A stretch of DNA of 5,421 bases from positions 1-5,421 of the forward strand of contig JACMJO010000553.1 in the NCBI GenBank assembly GCA_014380605.1. Reading direction: 5' to 3'. Position 1 is the stretch's first letter; each line of letters opens with the position of its first letter. The translations under genes were made by a program, and so were the position numbers. Of this stretch, positions 1 to 5,370 are shown in pieces. The notes below the pieces were generated by a model. The model saw only the letters and a list, made by a program, of their open reading frames with translations. It was not told where the DNA came from and did no database searches. This DNA comes from Fimbriimonadaceae bacterium (GTDB lineage: Bacteria > Armatimonadota > Fimbriimonadia > Fimbriimonadales > Fimbriimonadaceae).

Positions 1-12
1 CCTATCCCTGCC

Positions 13-1812
13 CTATGCCCCTAGGCTGTCTAAGAACTCCTCAACCGTCATCTCGCCCAGGTCTCCATCTTCTCGCGACCGGACGCCGATGGTTCCTTCC
101 TCCAATCCTCGATCTCCGAGGATCAGCATGTATGGGGTCTTCTGAAGCTGAGCCTCCCGAATCTTCTTGCCCAGCGTTTCACGGCGGTCGTCGACCGTGA
201 CTCTCAGATTTCGAGTGTCATAGATGACATCTCTGAGTTTGTCCGCCAAGGCCATTGCTGCGTCATTGTGTCGATCTGCAATCGCCAAGACGCTGATCTG
301 CACGGGCGATAACCAGAACGGGAATGCACCTGCATATTGCTCCGTTAAGAGCCCGATCATTCGTTCCAGCGACCCGAATGGGGCTCGGTGGATCATGATG
401 GGGCGGTGAGGCTTACTGTCCTCTCCCGTGTACTCCAACTCGAACCGCTCAGGCAGGTTGTAGTCCACTTGGACAGTTCCCATTTGCCAATCTCTGCCCA
501 GTGCGTCCTTGATGATCAGGTCGAGCTTAGGGCCATAGAAGGCGGCATCGCCGGGGGAGATGAAATACTCCATCCCCATCTGTTTGCAGGCATCTTCGAT
601 CGCCTTCGTGGCCAGTGCCCAGTTGTCGTCGTGGCCGACGTACTTGTCCGAGTTCGGATCTTTCGTTCCGACCCTCACTTTGAAGTCCGTTAGGCCGAGT
701 TTTTGGAGAACAACCTTTGTTAGCTCGACAACCCCGATGAACTCTTCAAGCAGTTGATCGGGCCTCACGAAGAGGTGGGCGTCATCTTGAGTGAAGCCTC
801 GAGCCCTGAGGATGCCCGTCACTTCCCCGCTCTGCTCATAGCGATGCACCGTTCCAAACTCGGCGTACCGAACTGGCAGTTCGCGATAGCTTCGCATCTG
901 AGACTGGTAGATCTCGATGTGGAACGGACAGTTCATGGGCTTGAGGATGTAAGTCTCCTTCTCCTCGTCCTCCATGAATGGGAAAAGCTTGTCCTTGAAC
1001 GTGATGATGTGGCCGCTCTTCTCATAGAGCCTGATGCTCGCGATCTGGGGCGTGACGACCGGCTCATAGCCGCGTTTGACTTGCTCCTTCTGGAGGAAGT
1101 CGGTCATCACCATTCGCAGAGTTGCGCCCTTTGGCAGCCAGAGGGGCAGGCCCGTTCCGACTCGCGCGCTGAACATGAAGAGGCCGAGCTCCTTTCCGAG
1201 CTTGCGATGGTCTCGCTTGGCCGCTTCCTCCAGCATGTGAAGGTGGGCTTCAAGCTCCTCGGGAGTCTCAAACGCCGTCCCGTAGATTCGCGTGAGCTGC
1301 TTGTTCTTGACGTCGCCGCGCCAATAGGCGCCCGCCAAGCTCATCAGCTTGTAGTTCTTGATCTCTTTCGTCGTGTCGACGTGAGGGCCGCGGCAGAGGT
1401 CGAGGAAGCGGTGGAGCTTGCCTTCTCGGTCTGTTCGCTGTTGGTTGTAGAAGCTGATCGTCTCGCCAGCGGGGATGGCGTCGAGGAGTTGGAGTTTGTA
1501 CTCGGCAACGGCCCCGCCCATGCTGGGGATGCTGTCATCCAGGATCAGAGCCTTGGCTTCTACTCGGCTGACTTCCGTGCGCTCAATTCGTTGGTCGAGC
1601 TTGCTCAGCTCCTTCATCTTCGCTTCGATCTTCGGGAGGTCTTCCTCTTTCAAGGGCTCCGGAAAGTCGATATCGTAGTAGAAGCCGTTCTCGATCGGAG
1701 GGCCGATGGCGAGTTTCGCGCCGGGGTAGAGCTCGGTCACCGCTTGGGCCATGAGATGGGCGGCCGAGTGGCGGAGACGATAGAGATAAGATTGTTCGTA
1801 AGATTCGCTCAT
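13..1812 (-). CDS. thrS: Threonyl-tRNA synthetase lacking the N-terminal TGS domain
   Basis: Cytoplasmic class II synthetase that activates threonine with ATP and charges tRNA-Thr. The 599-residue protein starts directly in the editing region. HSAAH (H15, H19) and CRGPH (C140, H144) match the zinc-type editing site that removes mischarged serine. The catalytic core follows: zinc ligands C295, H346 and H475; motif 2 around residues 315-348 (RYAEFGTVHR, RGFTQDDAH); motif 3 around 475-487 (HRAPFGSLER). The anticodon-binding domain runs from about residue 503 to the end. E. coli ThrRS is about 640 residues and has a TGS domain of about 60 residues before the first HxxxH; that domain is absent here. 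The start is secure: an in-frame TAA lies six codons upstream (1828-1830) and an AGGAA ribosome binding site sits six bases before the ATG. The stop is TAG at 13-15. No neighbour is functionally linked. The assignment is near certain. Confidence 0.98.
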   Translation of the reverse strand: MSESYEQSYLYRLRHSAAHLMAQAVTELYPGAKLAIGPPIENGFYYDIDFPEPLKEEDLPKIEAKMKELSKLDQRIERTEVSRVEAKALILDDSIPSMGGAVAEYKLQLLDAIPAGETISFYNQQRTDREGKLHRFLDLCRGPHVDTTKEIKNYKLMSLAGAYWRGDVKNKQLTRIYGTAFETPEELEAHLHMLEEAAKRDHRKLGKELGLFMFSARVGTGLPLWLPKGATLRMVMTDFLQKEQVKRGYEPVVTPQIASIRLYEKSGHIITFKDKLFPFMEDEEKETYILKPMNCPFHIEIYQSQMRSYRELPVRYAEFGTVHRYEQSGEVTGILRARGFTQDDAHLFVRPDQLLEEFIGVVELTKVVLQKLGLTDFKVRVGTKDPNSDKYVGHDDNWALATKAIEDACKQMGMEYFISPGDAAFYGPKLDLIIKDALGRDWQMGTVQVDYNLPERFELEYTGEDSKPHRPIMIHRAPFGSLERMIGLLTEQYAGAFPFWLSPVQISVLAIADRHNDAAMALADKLRDVIYDTRNLRVTVDDRRETLGKKIREAQLQKTPYMLILGDRGLEEGTIGVRSREDGDLGEMTVEEFLDSLGA

Positions 1813-1873
1813 GCGTTTTTCCTTCCCTTACAGAGGGATTAGGTTGTCAAGGAAGGATTATGACAGTAAGGGA
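1813..1873 (-). promoter_or_regulatory. Possible structured leader of thrS masking the ribosome binding site
   Basis: The 61 bases before the thrS start contain three pairings that compete for the Shine-Dalgarno segment. First, 1824-1831 is a perfect 8-base inverted match to 1866-1873. Second, 1820-1826 is a perfect 7-base inverted match to 1851-1857. Third, 1824-1828 pairs with 1834-1838 as a local hairpin with a five-base loop. The first two are ordered as in a pseudoknot and overlap at 1824-1826. A CATAAT hexamer at 1862-1857 could be a -10 box, but no good -35 is visible; if used, the RNA would start near 1850 and lose both long pairings. thrS is autoregulated through its leader in E. coli and by T-boxes in Firmicutes. 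I see no T-box consensus here. Regulation is an inference from the pairings only. Confidence 0.35.
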
Positions 1874-1946
1874 GTGTTGGTCCCAGACCTCCTTTGGTGG
1901 CGGTGAATTTTCACCAGGCAATTGTCCCAGGAGTCACGATTTTTCT

Positions 1947-2014
1947 CGACCGATTTTGAACCTGGTCGCGACGGATTTGCGACCGAATTCGAATCTGGTT
2001 TTGACCAGTTTTTT
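1947..2014. repeat. Degenerate repeat, 33-base period with 11-base subunits
   Basis: The 20 bases at 1947-1966 recur at 1980-1999 with 17 of 20 identical, a step of 33 bases. A shorter related copy, CGACGGATTTG, starts at 1969, giving starts at 1947, 1969 and 1980, all multiples of 11 apart. Read on the minus strand, the repeat gives a peptide with an 11-residue period (TRFEFGRKSVA, then TRFKIGR). It has no recognisable start signal and I take it as non-coding. The array ends in a small hairpin, CTGGT/ACCAG (1995-2008), followed by six T. Confidence 0.6.
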
Positions 2015-2059
2015 AGGTTCAGTTGAAGCGGGATTTTCTGTATCGTTTTTTACTGTGGT

Positions 2060-2089
2060 TTGACACTTGTGTTTTTTGGAAATGAAAAT
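2060..2089 (+). promoter_or_regulatory. Weak sigma-70-like promoter candidate
   Basis: A perfect TTGACA lies at 2060-2065, and GAAAAT (four of six to TATAAT) lies at 2084-2089 with an 18-base spacer. If real it would point towards the LolA-like gene, but that start is about 450 bases away across several repeats. The T- and A-rich composition here makes chance matches likely. Confidence 0.2.
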
Positions 2090-2102
2090 AGACCAGCTAC
2101 TG

Positions 2103-2194
2103 GGGATGATGGGGTGACTGGGTGATAGAGGTGATGGAGTTGATGGAGGTGAGAGGTTGGACGGATAGGACATATTGGACCGATCAGTCCGATG
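2103..2194. repeat. Degenerate G-rich tandem array with a 9-base period
   Basis: Two adjoining blocks share a 9-base period. Block one (2103-2156) is six units of the GGTGATGGA type. Block two (2159-2194) is four units: GGACGGATA, GGACATATT, GGACCGATC and AGTCCGATG. A two-base TT insertion (2157-2158) separates them. Units keep G/T or GGAC at the front and diverge at the rear. All G-rich units are on the plus strand. No gene or origin signature accompanies the array. I recall similar arrays in intergenic DNA of environmental bacteria but can name no family. Confidence 0.6.
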
Positions 2195-2213
2195 GGGTTG
2201 GGGAATGCTTTCG

Positions 2214-2229
2214 CGCAGAGACGCAAAGA
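2214..2229. repeat. Short 8-base direct repeat, CGCAGAGA/CGCAAAGA
   Basis: Two adjoining 8-base units (2214-2221 and 2222-2229) match at seven of eight positions. The words CGCAGAG and CGCAAAG resemble short tandem repeats I recall from intergenic regions of several environmental phyla. This could be the worn remnant of a longer array. With only two units, confidence is limited. Confidence 0.35.
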
Positions 2230-2322
2230 TTTGCCAAGAGTTTGCTTCATACCTATAAGGATTTGAAACAGGGTTTTGTCAACCATCGATCTTGTAACTC
2301 GGGACCTGTAAATCCTGAATCG

Positions 2323-2363
2323 TTTGGATTGGTGAGGGTTTGTTCGGATTGGTTCGGAGTTGG
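2323..2363. repeat. Degenerate 10-base repeat around GGATTGG
   Basis: TTTGGATTGG (2323-2332) and TTCGGATTGG (2343-2352) match at nine of ten positions and are 20 bases apart. A weaker unit lies between them, and TTCGGAGTTGG follows at 2353-2363. The period differs from those of the arrays to the left, so this looks like a separate expansion event. Confidence 0.4.
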
Positions 2364-2399
2364 ATCGGTAGACGTGCGGTGATTGGGAAATCGGGCAGA

Positions 2400-2442
2400 C
2401 ATGGCCGAGACGGCCATGGAGACCATGAGCGGGACGCTCATG
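2400..2442. repeat. Tandem pair of perfect hairpins with variable stems and a common apex
   Basis: Two adjacent inverted repeats are each perfect over 8 base pairs with a three-base loop. The first, 2400-2418, is CATGGCCG-AGA-CGGCCATG. The second, 2424-2442, is CATGAGCG-GGA-CGCTCATG. They are 24 bases apart, and the sequence before each is similar (CAGA and AGAC). The outer CATG/CATG and the apex CG-RGA-CG are shared, while the middle bases of the two stems differ but still pair. That pattern suggests selection on structure rather than chance. There is no T-tract after either stem, so these are not intrinsic terminators. A REP/MITE-like dispersed palindromic element is the best reading. Confidence 0.75.
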
Positions 2443-2474
2443 CCACGGCAAAGGCTCAGGCCGCGTTCGCTCAC

Positions 2475-2486
2475 CATGACGTCATG
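2475..2486. promoter_or_regulatory. 12-base perfect palindrome upstream of the LolA-like gene
   Basis: CATGACGTCATG is fully self-complementary and ends 62 bases before the chosen start of the LolA-like gene. A site of this symmetry and position could bind a dimeric regulator. A weak -10-like TATCTT (2498-2503) follows, and the palindrome would cover its -35 position with a 17-base spacer. It could equally be another piece of the palindromic repeats just upstream, because CATG also ends the stems of the twin hairpins. Confidence 0.3.
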
Positions 2487-2548
2487 ACAGGCTGGTCTAT
2501 CTTGGGGTCTGCGACATGCTTCTGCCTGCTGGCGTCTTACCGTTGAAC

Positions 2549-3316
2549 ATGATAAGAAGGCTAACATTGATTTCCACCCTCGCGAGCGTTGCCGCTGGTG
2601 CCGCCGCACAGGGAATTATCTTTGAAGACAACTCCCAAGTGGCCTTTGAGCAGGTTCAACAGGCCTACTATGGTCTGTCACGGCAAAAATCCTTCACTTT
2701 CACGATCGACATCACCGAAAGCAAAGACCTAACCACCAAGCGCTATAGCCAAATCAGGGGGGCGATTGTATTGGACAGCGTCCAGCAATCGAACGTGCTG
2801 AAGTTTGAGCTATCCGAATACGCGGGCCACGCGATGCAACCAGGGAGCCTAACGAGACGGATCGTGGCGGATGGCAGCAACTTCTATGATTACGATGCCC
2901 GGGCGAATACGTTCAGGGCCGCAACGTACTCTGGCGAACGGCGACGCCGTCAGTTTTTTCAGCTGCTAGATAAAGCAACGGCACAAGGTCCTTCTTCCTT
3001 GGTTGGCAGGTTGGTCAATGAGGTGTATGGTAGCCAATACCCGAGAGTCACAAACTGGATTCCGGGAAGCCGCCCACAACCGGCGGGAACTAAAGAAAGC
3101 ACCACCTTTTTCATCAAGCAGAATCGTAACGGAGGAGAAACTTCAATTGCGTTTGGCTCGCCCCTGATGAGAATAATGTACACGGATCGCGCGGGCCAAA
3201 ACATCCTCACCAGCCCCTACAGTGCCTGGACCTTGAACCTCGGGTGGGGCAATGGCTGGCTTGGGAATTTTGGATTTAAGCCGCCTTTGAATGCGAGGGA
3301 AATTGTCGGCTCCTAG
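2549..3316 (+). CDS. Secreted LolA-like protein of unknown function
   Basis: A 255-residue exported protein. The first 20 residues form a Sec signal peptide: MIRR, a hydrophobic stretch, then a likely cut after AAA before Q21. No cysteine follows, so it is not a lipoprotein. The body has the rhythm of LolA-like or DUF2092-like beta proteins: an early helix (about residues 31-44), alternating strands, and a VADGSNFYDYD turn at 106-116 resembling the 'DG..l..yd' segment common in that fold. It also has an RRRR patch (131-134) and an aromatic, glycine-rich C-terminal segment (226-243). Such proteins usually bind lipid or envelope components; that role is inferred from pattern only. An in-frame ATG at 2516 would add 11 residues before MIRR. 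I prefer 2549 because it gives a canonical signal peptide. Neither start has a good ribosome binding site. Confidence 0.8.
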   Translation: MIRRLTLISTLASVAAGAAAQGIIFEDNSQVAFEQVQQAYYGLSRQKSFTFTIDITESKDLTTKRYSQIRGAIVLDSVQQSNVLKFELSEYAGHAMQPGSLTRRIVADGSNFYDYDARANTFRAATYSGERRRRQFFQLLDKATAQGPSSLVGRLVNEVYGSQYPRVTNWIPGSRPQPAGTKESTTFFIKQNRNGGETSIAFGSPLMRIMYTDRAGQNILTSPYSAWTLNLGWGNGWLGNFGFKPPLNAREIVGS

Positions 3317-3405
3317 TCGGGCCCTGGTTGCGAGCCTCAGGATTTGACCTCAGGTGAGGGCAAGGCGAGGTGCGAGTCCACGATCTCTCGGCCTCAGTTT
3401 CCTAT

Positions 3406-3417
3406 GGCCCTAGGGCC
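3406..3417. repeat. 12-base perfect palindrome GGCCCTAGGGCC
   Basis: A fully self-complementary GC-rich site between the two exported-protein genes, 89 bases after the first one's stop. No T-tract follows, so it does not look like an intrinsic terminator. The sequence around it (3402-3428) resembles the last codons of thrS. It lies about 27 bases upstream of the predicted -35 box of the next gene, so an operator role is possible but unsupported. Confidence 0.35.
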
Positions 3418-3443
3418 GTTTAAGAACTGACCAAGTCACTTCC

Positions 3444-3472
3444 TTGCAGAATTCTCAAACAAATTCTAGAAT
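3444..3472 (+). promoter_or_regulatory. Predicted sigma-70-type promoter of the modular secreted protein gene
   Basis: TAGAAT at 3467-3472 matches the -10 consensus at five of six bases. It sits 17 bases after TTGCAG (3444-3449), a weak -35 box keeping the TTG. Transcription would start near 3479, giving a 5' leader of about 66 bases. The -10 box is inside a 10-base palindrome, ATTCTAGAAT (3463-3472), which might serve as an operator. This implies that the modular protein gene is expressed separately from the LolA-like gene. Confidence 0.5.
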
Positions 3473-3515
3473 AGTGCAACGCTTAAGATCACCTCGGTGT
3501 CCTTGCCACCGCTAA

Positions 3516-3531
3516 CCGGCAACGGAGCCGG
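3516..3531 (+). other. Small hairpin in the 5' leader, just before the ribosome binding site
   Basis: CCGGC (3516-3520) pairs with GCCGG (3527-3531) around a six-base loop. The stem ends 5 bases before the GAGG ribosome binding site (3537-3540), which lies 4 bases before the ATG. It does not cover the site, so it may stabilise the leader or keep the site open rather than block it. Confidence 0.35.
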
Positions 3532-3544
3532 ATTGTGAGGAAAC

Positions 3545-4798
3545 ATGAAACACAAGTTTTTGCTTGCCGCCGGGCTCTTGGCCATTCAGGCTATCGTCAG
3601 CCCCTTCGCGATCGCAAAGCCGAGCCAGGGTCAGCCTGCCGGAACCATCCAAGGATACGTCGTCCCTGATCAAGTTGGGGCGAATCAGCCGTTCACCTTC
3701 GCCGCAACCAAAGTCGTCGAAGGCGAGGTAGTGTCGGTCAAGACAGTAAGCGGCGAGGTCGTCGCCACCAAGAAGACCGACAAACTCGGACGTGTCTTTC
3801 TTCCCGCTGGCCTTGCCGCCGGGGCCTATCTCTTGACCACCAGGGCGGGCAAGCCCACCGGGCACCTTAATGTCGGCCCCGGAAGCCTGCCTTTCGGCAA
3901 CACCCTTTGTGTCACGAGCGCGCCCAGCGCCATCGATGTCAGCCAGGGCCTCTGTCTTACCGGCACCGGCATGAACCCCAATGCCGCCAATATGAGCGCG
4001 ATAATCGGGAAAACGGAGTTTCCGGTACTGGCTGGAACTGCCACGGAAATGAAGACCGGCCCACTCCCCTCGAGCGCCTGCAACAACGGTCCAGTTGAGG
4101 TGAAGAACACTCAAACGAACGAAACCTCGCAGCTTGACAATGTGGTTTTCTACGAGCTCTCGGCCAAGATGGCACGACAGAAGATAACCGGCGGGGAACA
4201 GACGACTCTTGAATTCACCTTCAAGCCCGCAAACTTCAATGCGAGCGTTAACGCGCGGATCATCAGCGGTCCTGTCAGCTTCCAGGGCGGCGCCAAAGAG
4301 AAGGACTTCATGGTCGAGAAGGGCACCGGAAAGCTTCCCTTGGTCGCTGACCCAGCCGGCCTTGGGCAATTCCGCGTGGCCTACGACATCAACGAGATTC
4401 TGGGCGCGGGCAAGCTCGCCGGGTCGACTTTCCAACCTCTAAAGCCGGGTGGACCCGTCGGTGGGGAAAAGCCTGAGAAAGTCGACAACAAGAAGAAGCA
4501 ATGCCCCAAGACCATTCACATGCGGGATGAGGCCAATGGTTGGCAGCAATCCGAGAAGAAGGTGAAGGATGCCGAGGGCAAGGAAAAGACCATCTACGTC
4601 ATCTCGCGAACCGTTCGCTGCAGCATCTACAAGTCGTGCTCAAAGCTAGAGGGACACGGCGGCAACTGCAACTTCGCGGGCAAGAGTCGATGCGAGGTTC
4701 ATGATATCGTCGAGACCCGTGAATTCGACAACGAGAGGGATCGCAAGGACAGCATGAAGGACACGGGGATCCCGGAGAAGATCAAGTTCCCTGGGTAG
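3545..4798 (+). CDS. Secreted modular beta-sandwich protein with a cysteine-rich C-terminal tail
   Basis: A 417-residue exported protein that I do not recognise as a named family. Residues 1-24 are a Sec signal peptide ending FAIA before K25. Residues about 33-110 read like a carboxypeptidase-regulatory or SpaA-type beta-sandwich (AGTIQGYVV, then TDKLGRVFLPAGLAAGAYLL), with a 10-residue repeat (GEVVSVKT at 60-67, GEVVATKKT at 70-78). Residues about 115-200 look like an IPT/TIG-like domain (LCLTGTGMNPN) with C122, C137 and C179. Residues about 205-287 are a further beta-rich segment. A proline, glycine and lysine linker (298-318) leads to a charged tail with C320, C359, C365, C375 and C383. 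There is no C-terminal anchor or LPXTG motif. The start has GAGG four bases upstream and its own predicted promoter. An extracellular structural or binding role is an inference. Confidence 0.85.
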   Translation: MKHKFLLAAGLLAIQAIVSPFAIAKPSQGQPAGTIQGYVVPDQVGANQPFTFAATKVVEGEVVSVKTVSGEVVATKKTDKLGRVFLPAGLAAGAYLLTTRAGKPTGHLNVGPGSLPFGNTLCVTSAPSAIDVSQGLCLTGTGMNPNAANMSAIIGKTEFPVLAGTATEMKTGPLPSSACNNGPVEVKNTQTNETSQLDNVVFYELSAKMARQKITGGEQTTLEFTFKPANFNASVNARIISGPVSFQGGAKEKDFMVEKGTGKLPLVADPAGLGQFRVAYDINEILGAGKLAGSTFQPLKPGGPVGGEKPEKVDNKKKQCPKTIHMRDEANGWQQSEKKVKDAEGKEKTIYVISRTVRCSIYKSCSKLEGHGGNCNFAGKSRCEVHDIVETREFDNERDRKDSMKDTGIPEKIKFPG

Positions 4799-4842
4799 GT
4801 CAGAGTTGGGCCAGGTAACGAGTTGTACGCGGGTTCATGCGA

Positions 4843-5370
4843 TCATAGGATTCGCTCGTAACGGTACTCATCGCTTGGCTGGCCCTTGAAGACATCGGCG
4901 TTCTCGATCGTCTCGATCCGCTCGAATGCAAACCGCTCGAGTAAGCGGATGGAGGCTTGGTTTCTGGTGTCAACCAGAGCTTCGGCGGTGGCGACTTCGT
5001 GGGTTTCTTTCCACTCATTCAGGAGCCAGGTTAGGGCCTCGGTTGCATATCCTTTGCCCCAGTAGTCTGGTCCGAGTTCGTAGGCGATGAGGGCGGTTTG
5101 GCCGGGGGAGATGGTGGCTTGGATGGTGCCGATGCAAACGCCTTCATGCTGAAGGCGGAGCGCCCAGTTTAGCCACGCCTCGGTTCCATCGGGCGAGGAT
5201 CGGGTTTCGAGGAGTTCGTATCTGATCTGGAGGGCGGAAAGCGATGGCGGGTCTTGGGGGATGTAGGTGTAGATCCTGGGGTCGGAGAGGATGGGATGCA
5301 GTTCAGCGGCGTGCCGCTTCTCCAAGGGTTCGATTTTGAGTCGGGCGGTTTGGACGATGCTGAGTTGCAT
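4843..5370 (-). CDS. GNAT-family N-acetyltransferase, RimJ/RimL type
   Basis: A 175-residue cytoplasmic acetyltransferase, full length for the Acetyltransf_3 group, which moves the acetyl group of acetyl-CoA to an amine such as a protein N-terminus or a small molecule. The N-terminal strand TARLKIEPLEKRHA (8-21) is typical. Motif A, the acetyl-CoA pyrophosphate loop, is YELGPDYWGKGYATEAL (97-113). Motif B includes N137 and S140 in DTRNQASIRLLERF. The usual Gly of the 'lGF' turn is Ala here (FAF, 147-149), a mild deviation. The substrate cannot be deduced. No Shine-Dalgarno sequence precedes the start. CATAAT (5384-5379) lies 8 bases before the ATG, spaced so that transcription could begin at or next to the start codon. 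The stop is 44 bases from the convergent neighbour, with no terminator hairpin seen between them. Confidence 0.9.
   Translation of the reverse strand: MQLSIVQTARLKIEPLEKRHAAELHPILSDPRIYTYIPQDPPSLSALQIRYELLETRSSPDGTEAWLNWALRLQHEGVCIGTIQATISPGQTALIAYELGPDYWGKGYATEALTWLLNEWKETHEVATAEALVDTRNQASIRLLERFAFERIETIENADVFKGQPSDEYRYERIL

Larger units (their letters stand above)
1813..2548. other. Repeat-rich intergenic region between divergent genes
   Basis: About 735 bases separate thrS from the LolA-like gene and no credible gene is visible in them. Open frames up to 133 codons exist on both strands, but their translations are low-complexity readings of the repeats, several frames overlap, and none has a convincing ribosome binding site. 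From left to right the region holds the thrS leader, an 11-base periodic array (1947-2014), a T-rich stretch (about 2009-2095), a 9-base array (2103-2194), a short 8-base repeat (2214-2229), a 10-base repeat (2323-2363), twin perfect hairpins (2400-2442) and a 12-base palindrome (2475-2486). The promoters of both flanking genes must lie in or at the edges of this region. Confidence 0.8.

Noticed and set aside
754..1842. 362-codon open frame on the plus strand opposite thrS
   Set aside because: It is fully antisense to a well-conserved synthetase, has no domain resemblance, and is explained by codon bias of thrS.
1874..1946. Possible T-box leader of thrS
   Set aside because: GGGACC and GGAGG words are present, but the conserved T-box antiterminator consensus, a specifier loop and a terminator are not seen.
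1995..2014. Terminator-like hairpin CTGGT/ACCAG followed by six T on the plus strand
   Set aside because: The stem is only five pairs and there is no plus-strand gene upstream for it to terminate; it is part of the 11-base repeat.
1934..2173. 79-codon minus-strand open frame with an 11-residue repeat
   Set aside because: The peptide repeat follows the 33-base DNA repeat; there is no start signal, and overlapping frames are equally open.
2103..2363. Possible CRISPR array
   Set aside because: Units are 8-11 bases with no spacers of constant length and no cas genes nearby.
2050..2451. 133-codon minus-strand open frame in the spacer
   Set aside because: Its translation is a direct reading of the 9-base array and hairpins (runs of H, P, S and T), with no ribosome binding site and no domain.
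3317..3400. Possible intrinsic terminator after the LolA-like gene
   Set aside because: Short inverted words such as CCTCA/TGAGG occur, but there is no stable stem followed by a T-run.
3512..4435. 307-codon open frame on the minus strand opposite the modular protein
   Set aside because: The plus-strand gene has a signal peptide, promoter and ribosome binding site; the antisense frame has none and looks like a shadow.
4799..4842. Bidirectional terminator between the convergent genes
   Set aside because: No inverted repeat or T-tract is visible in the 44-base gap.
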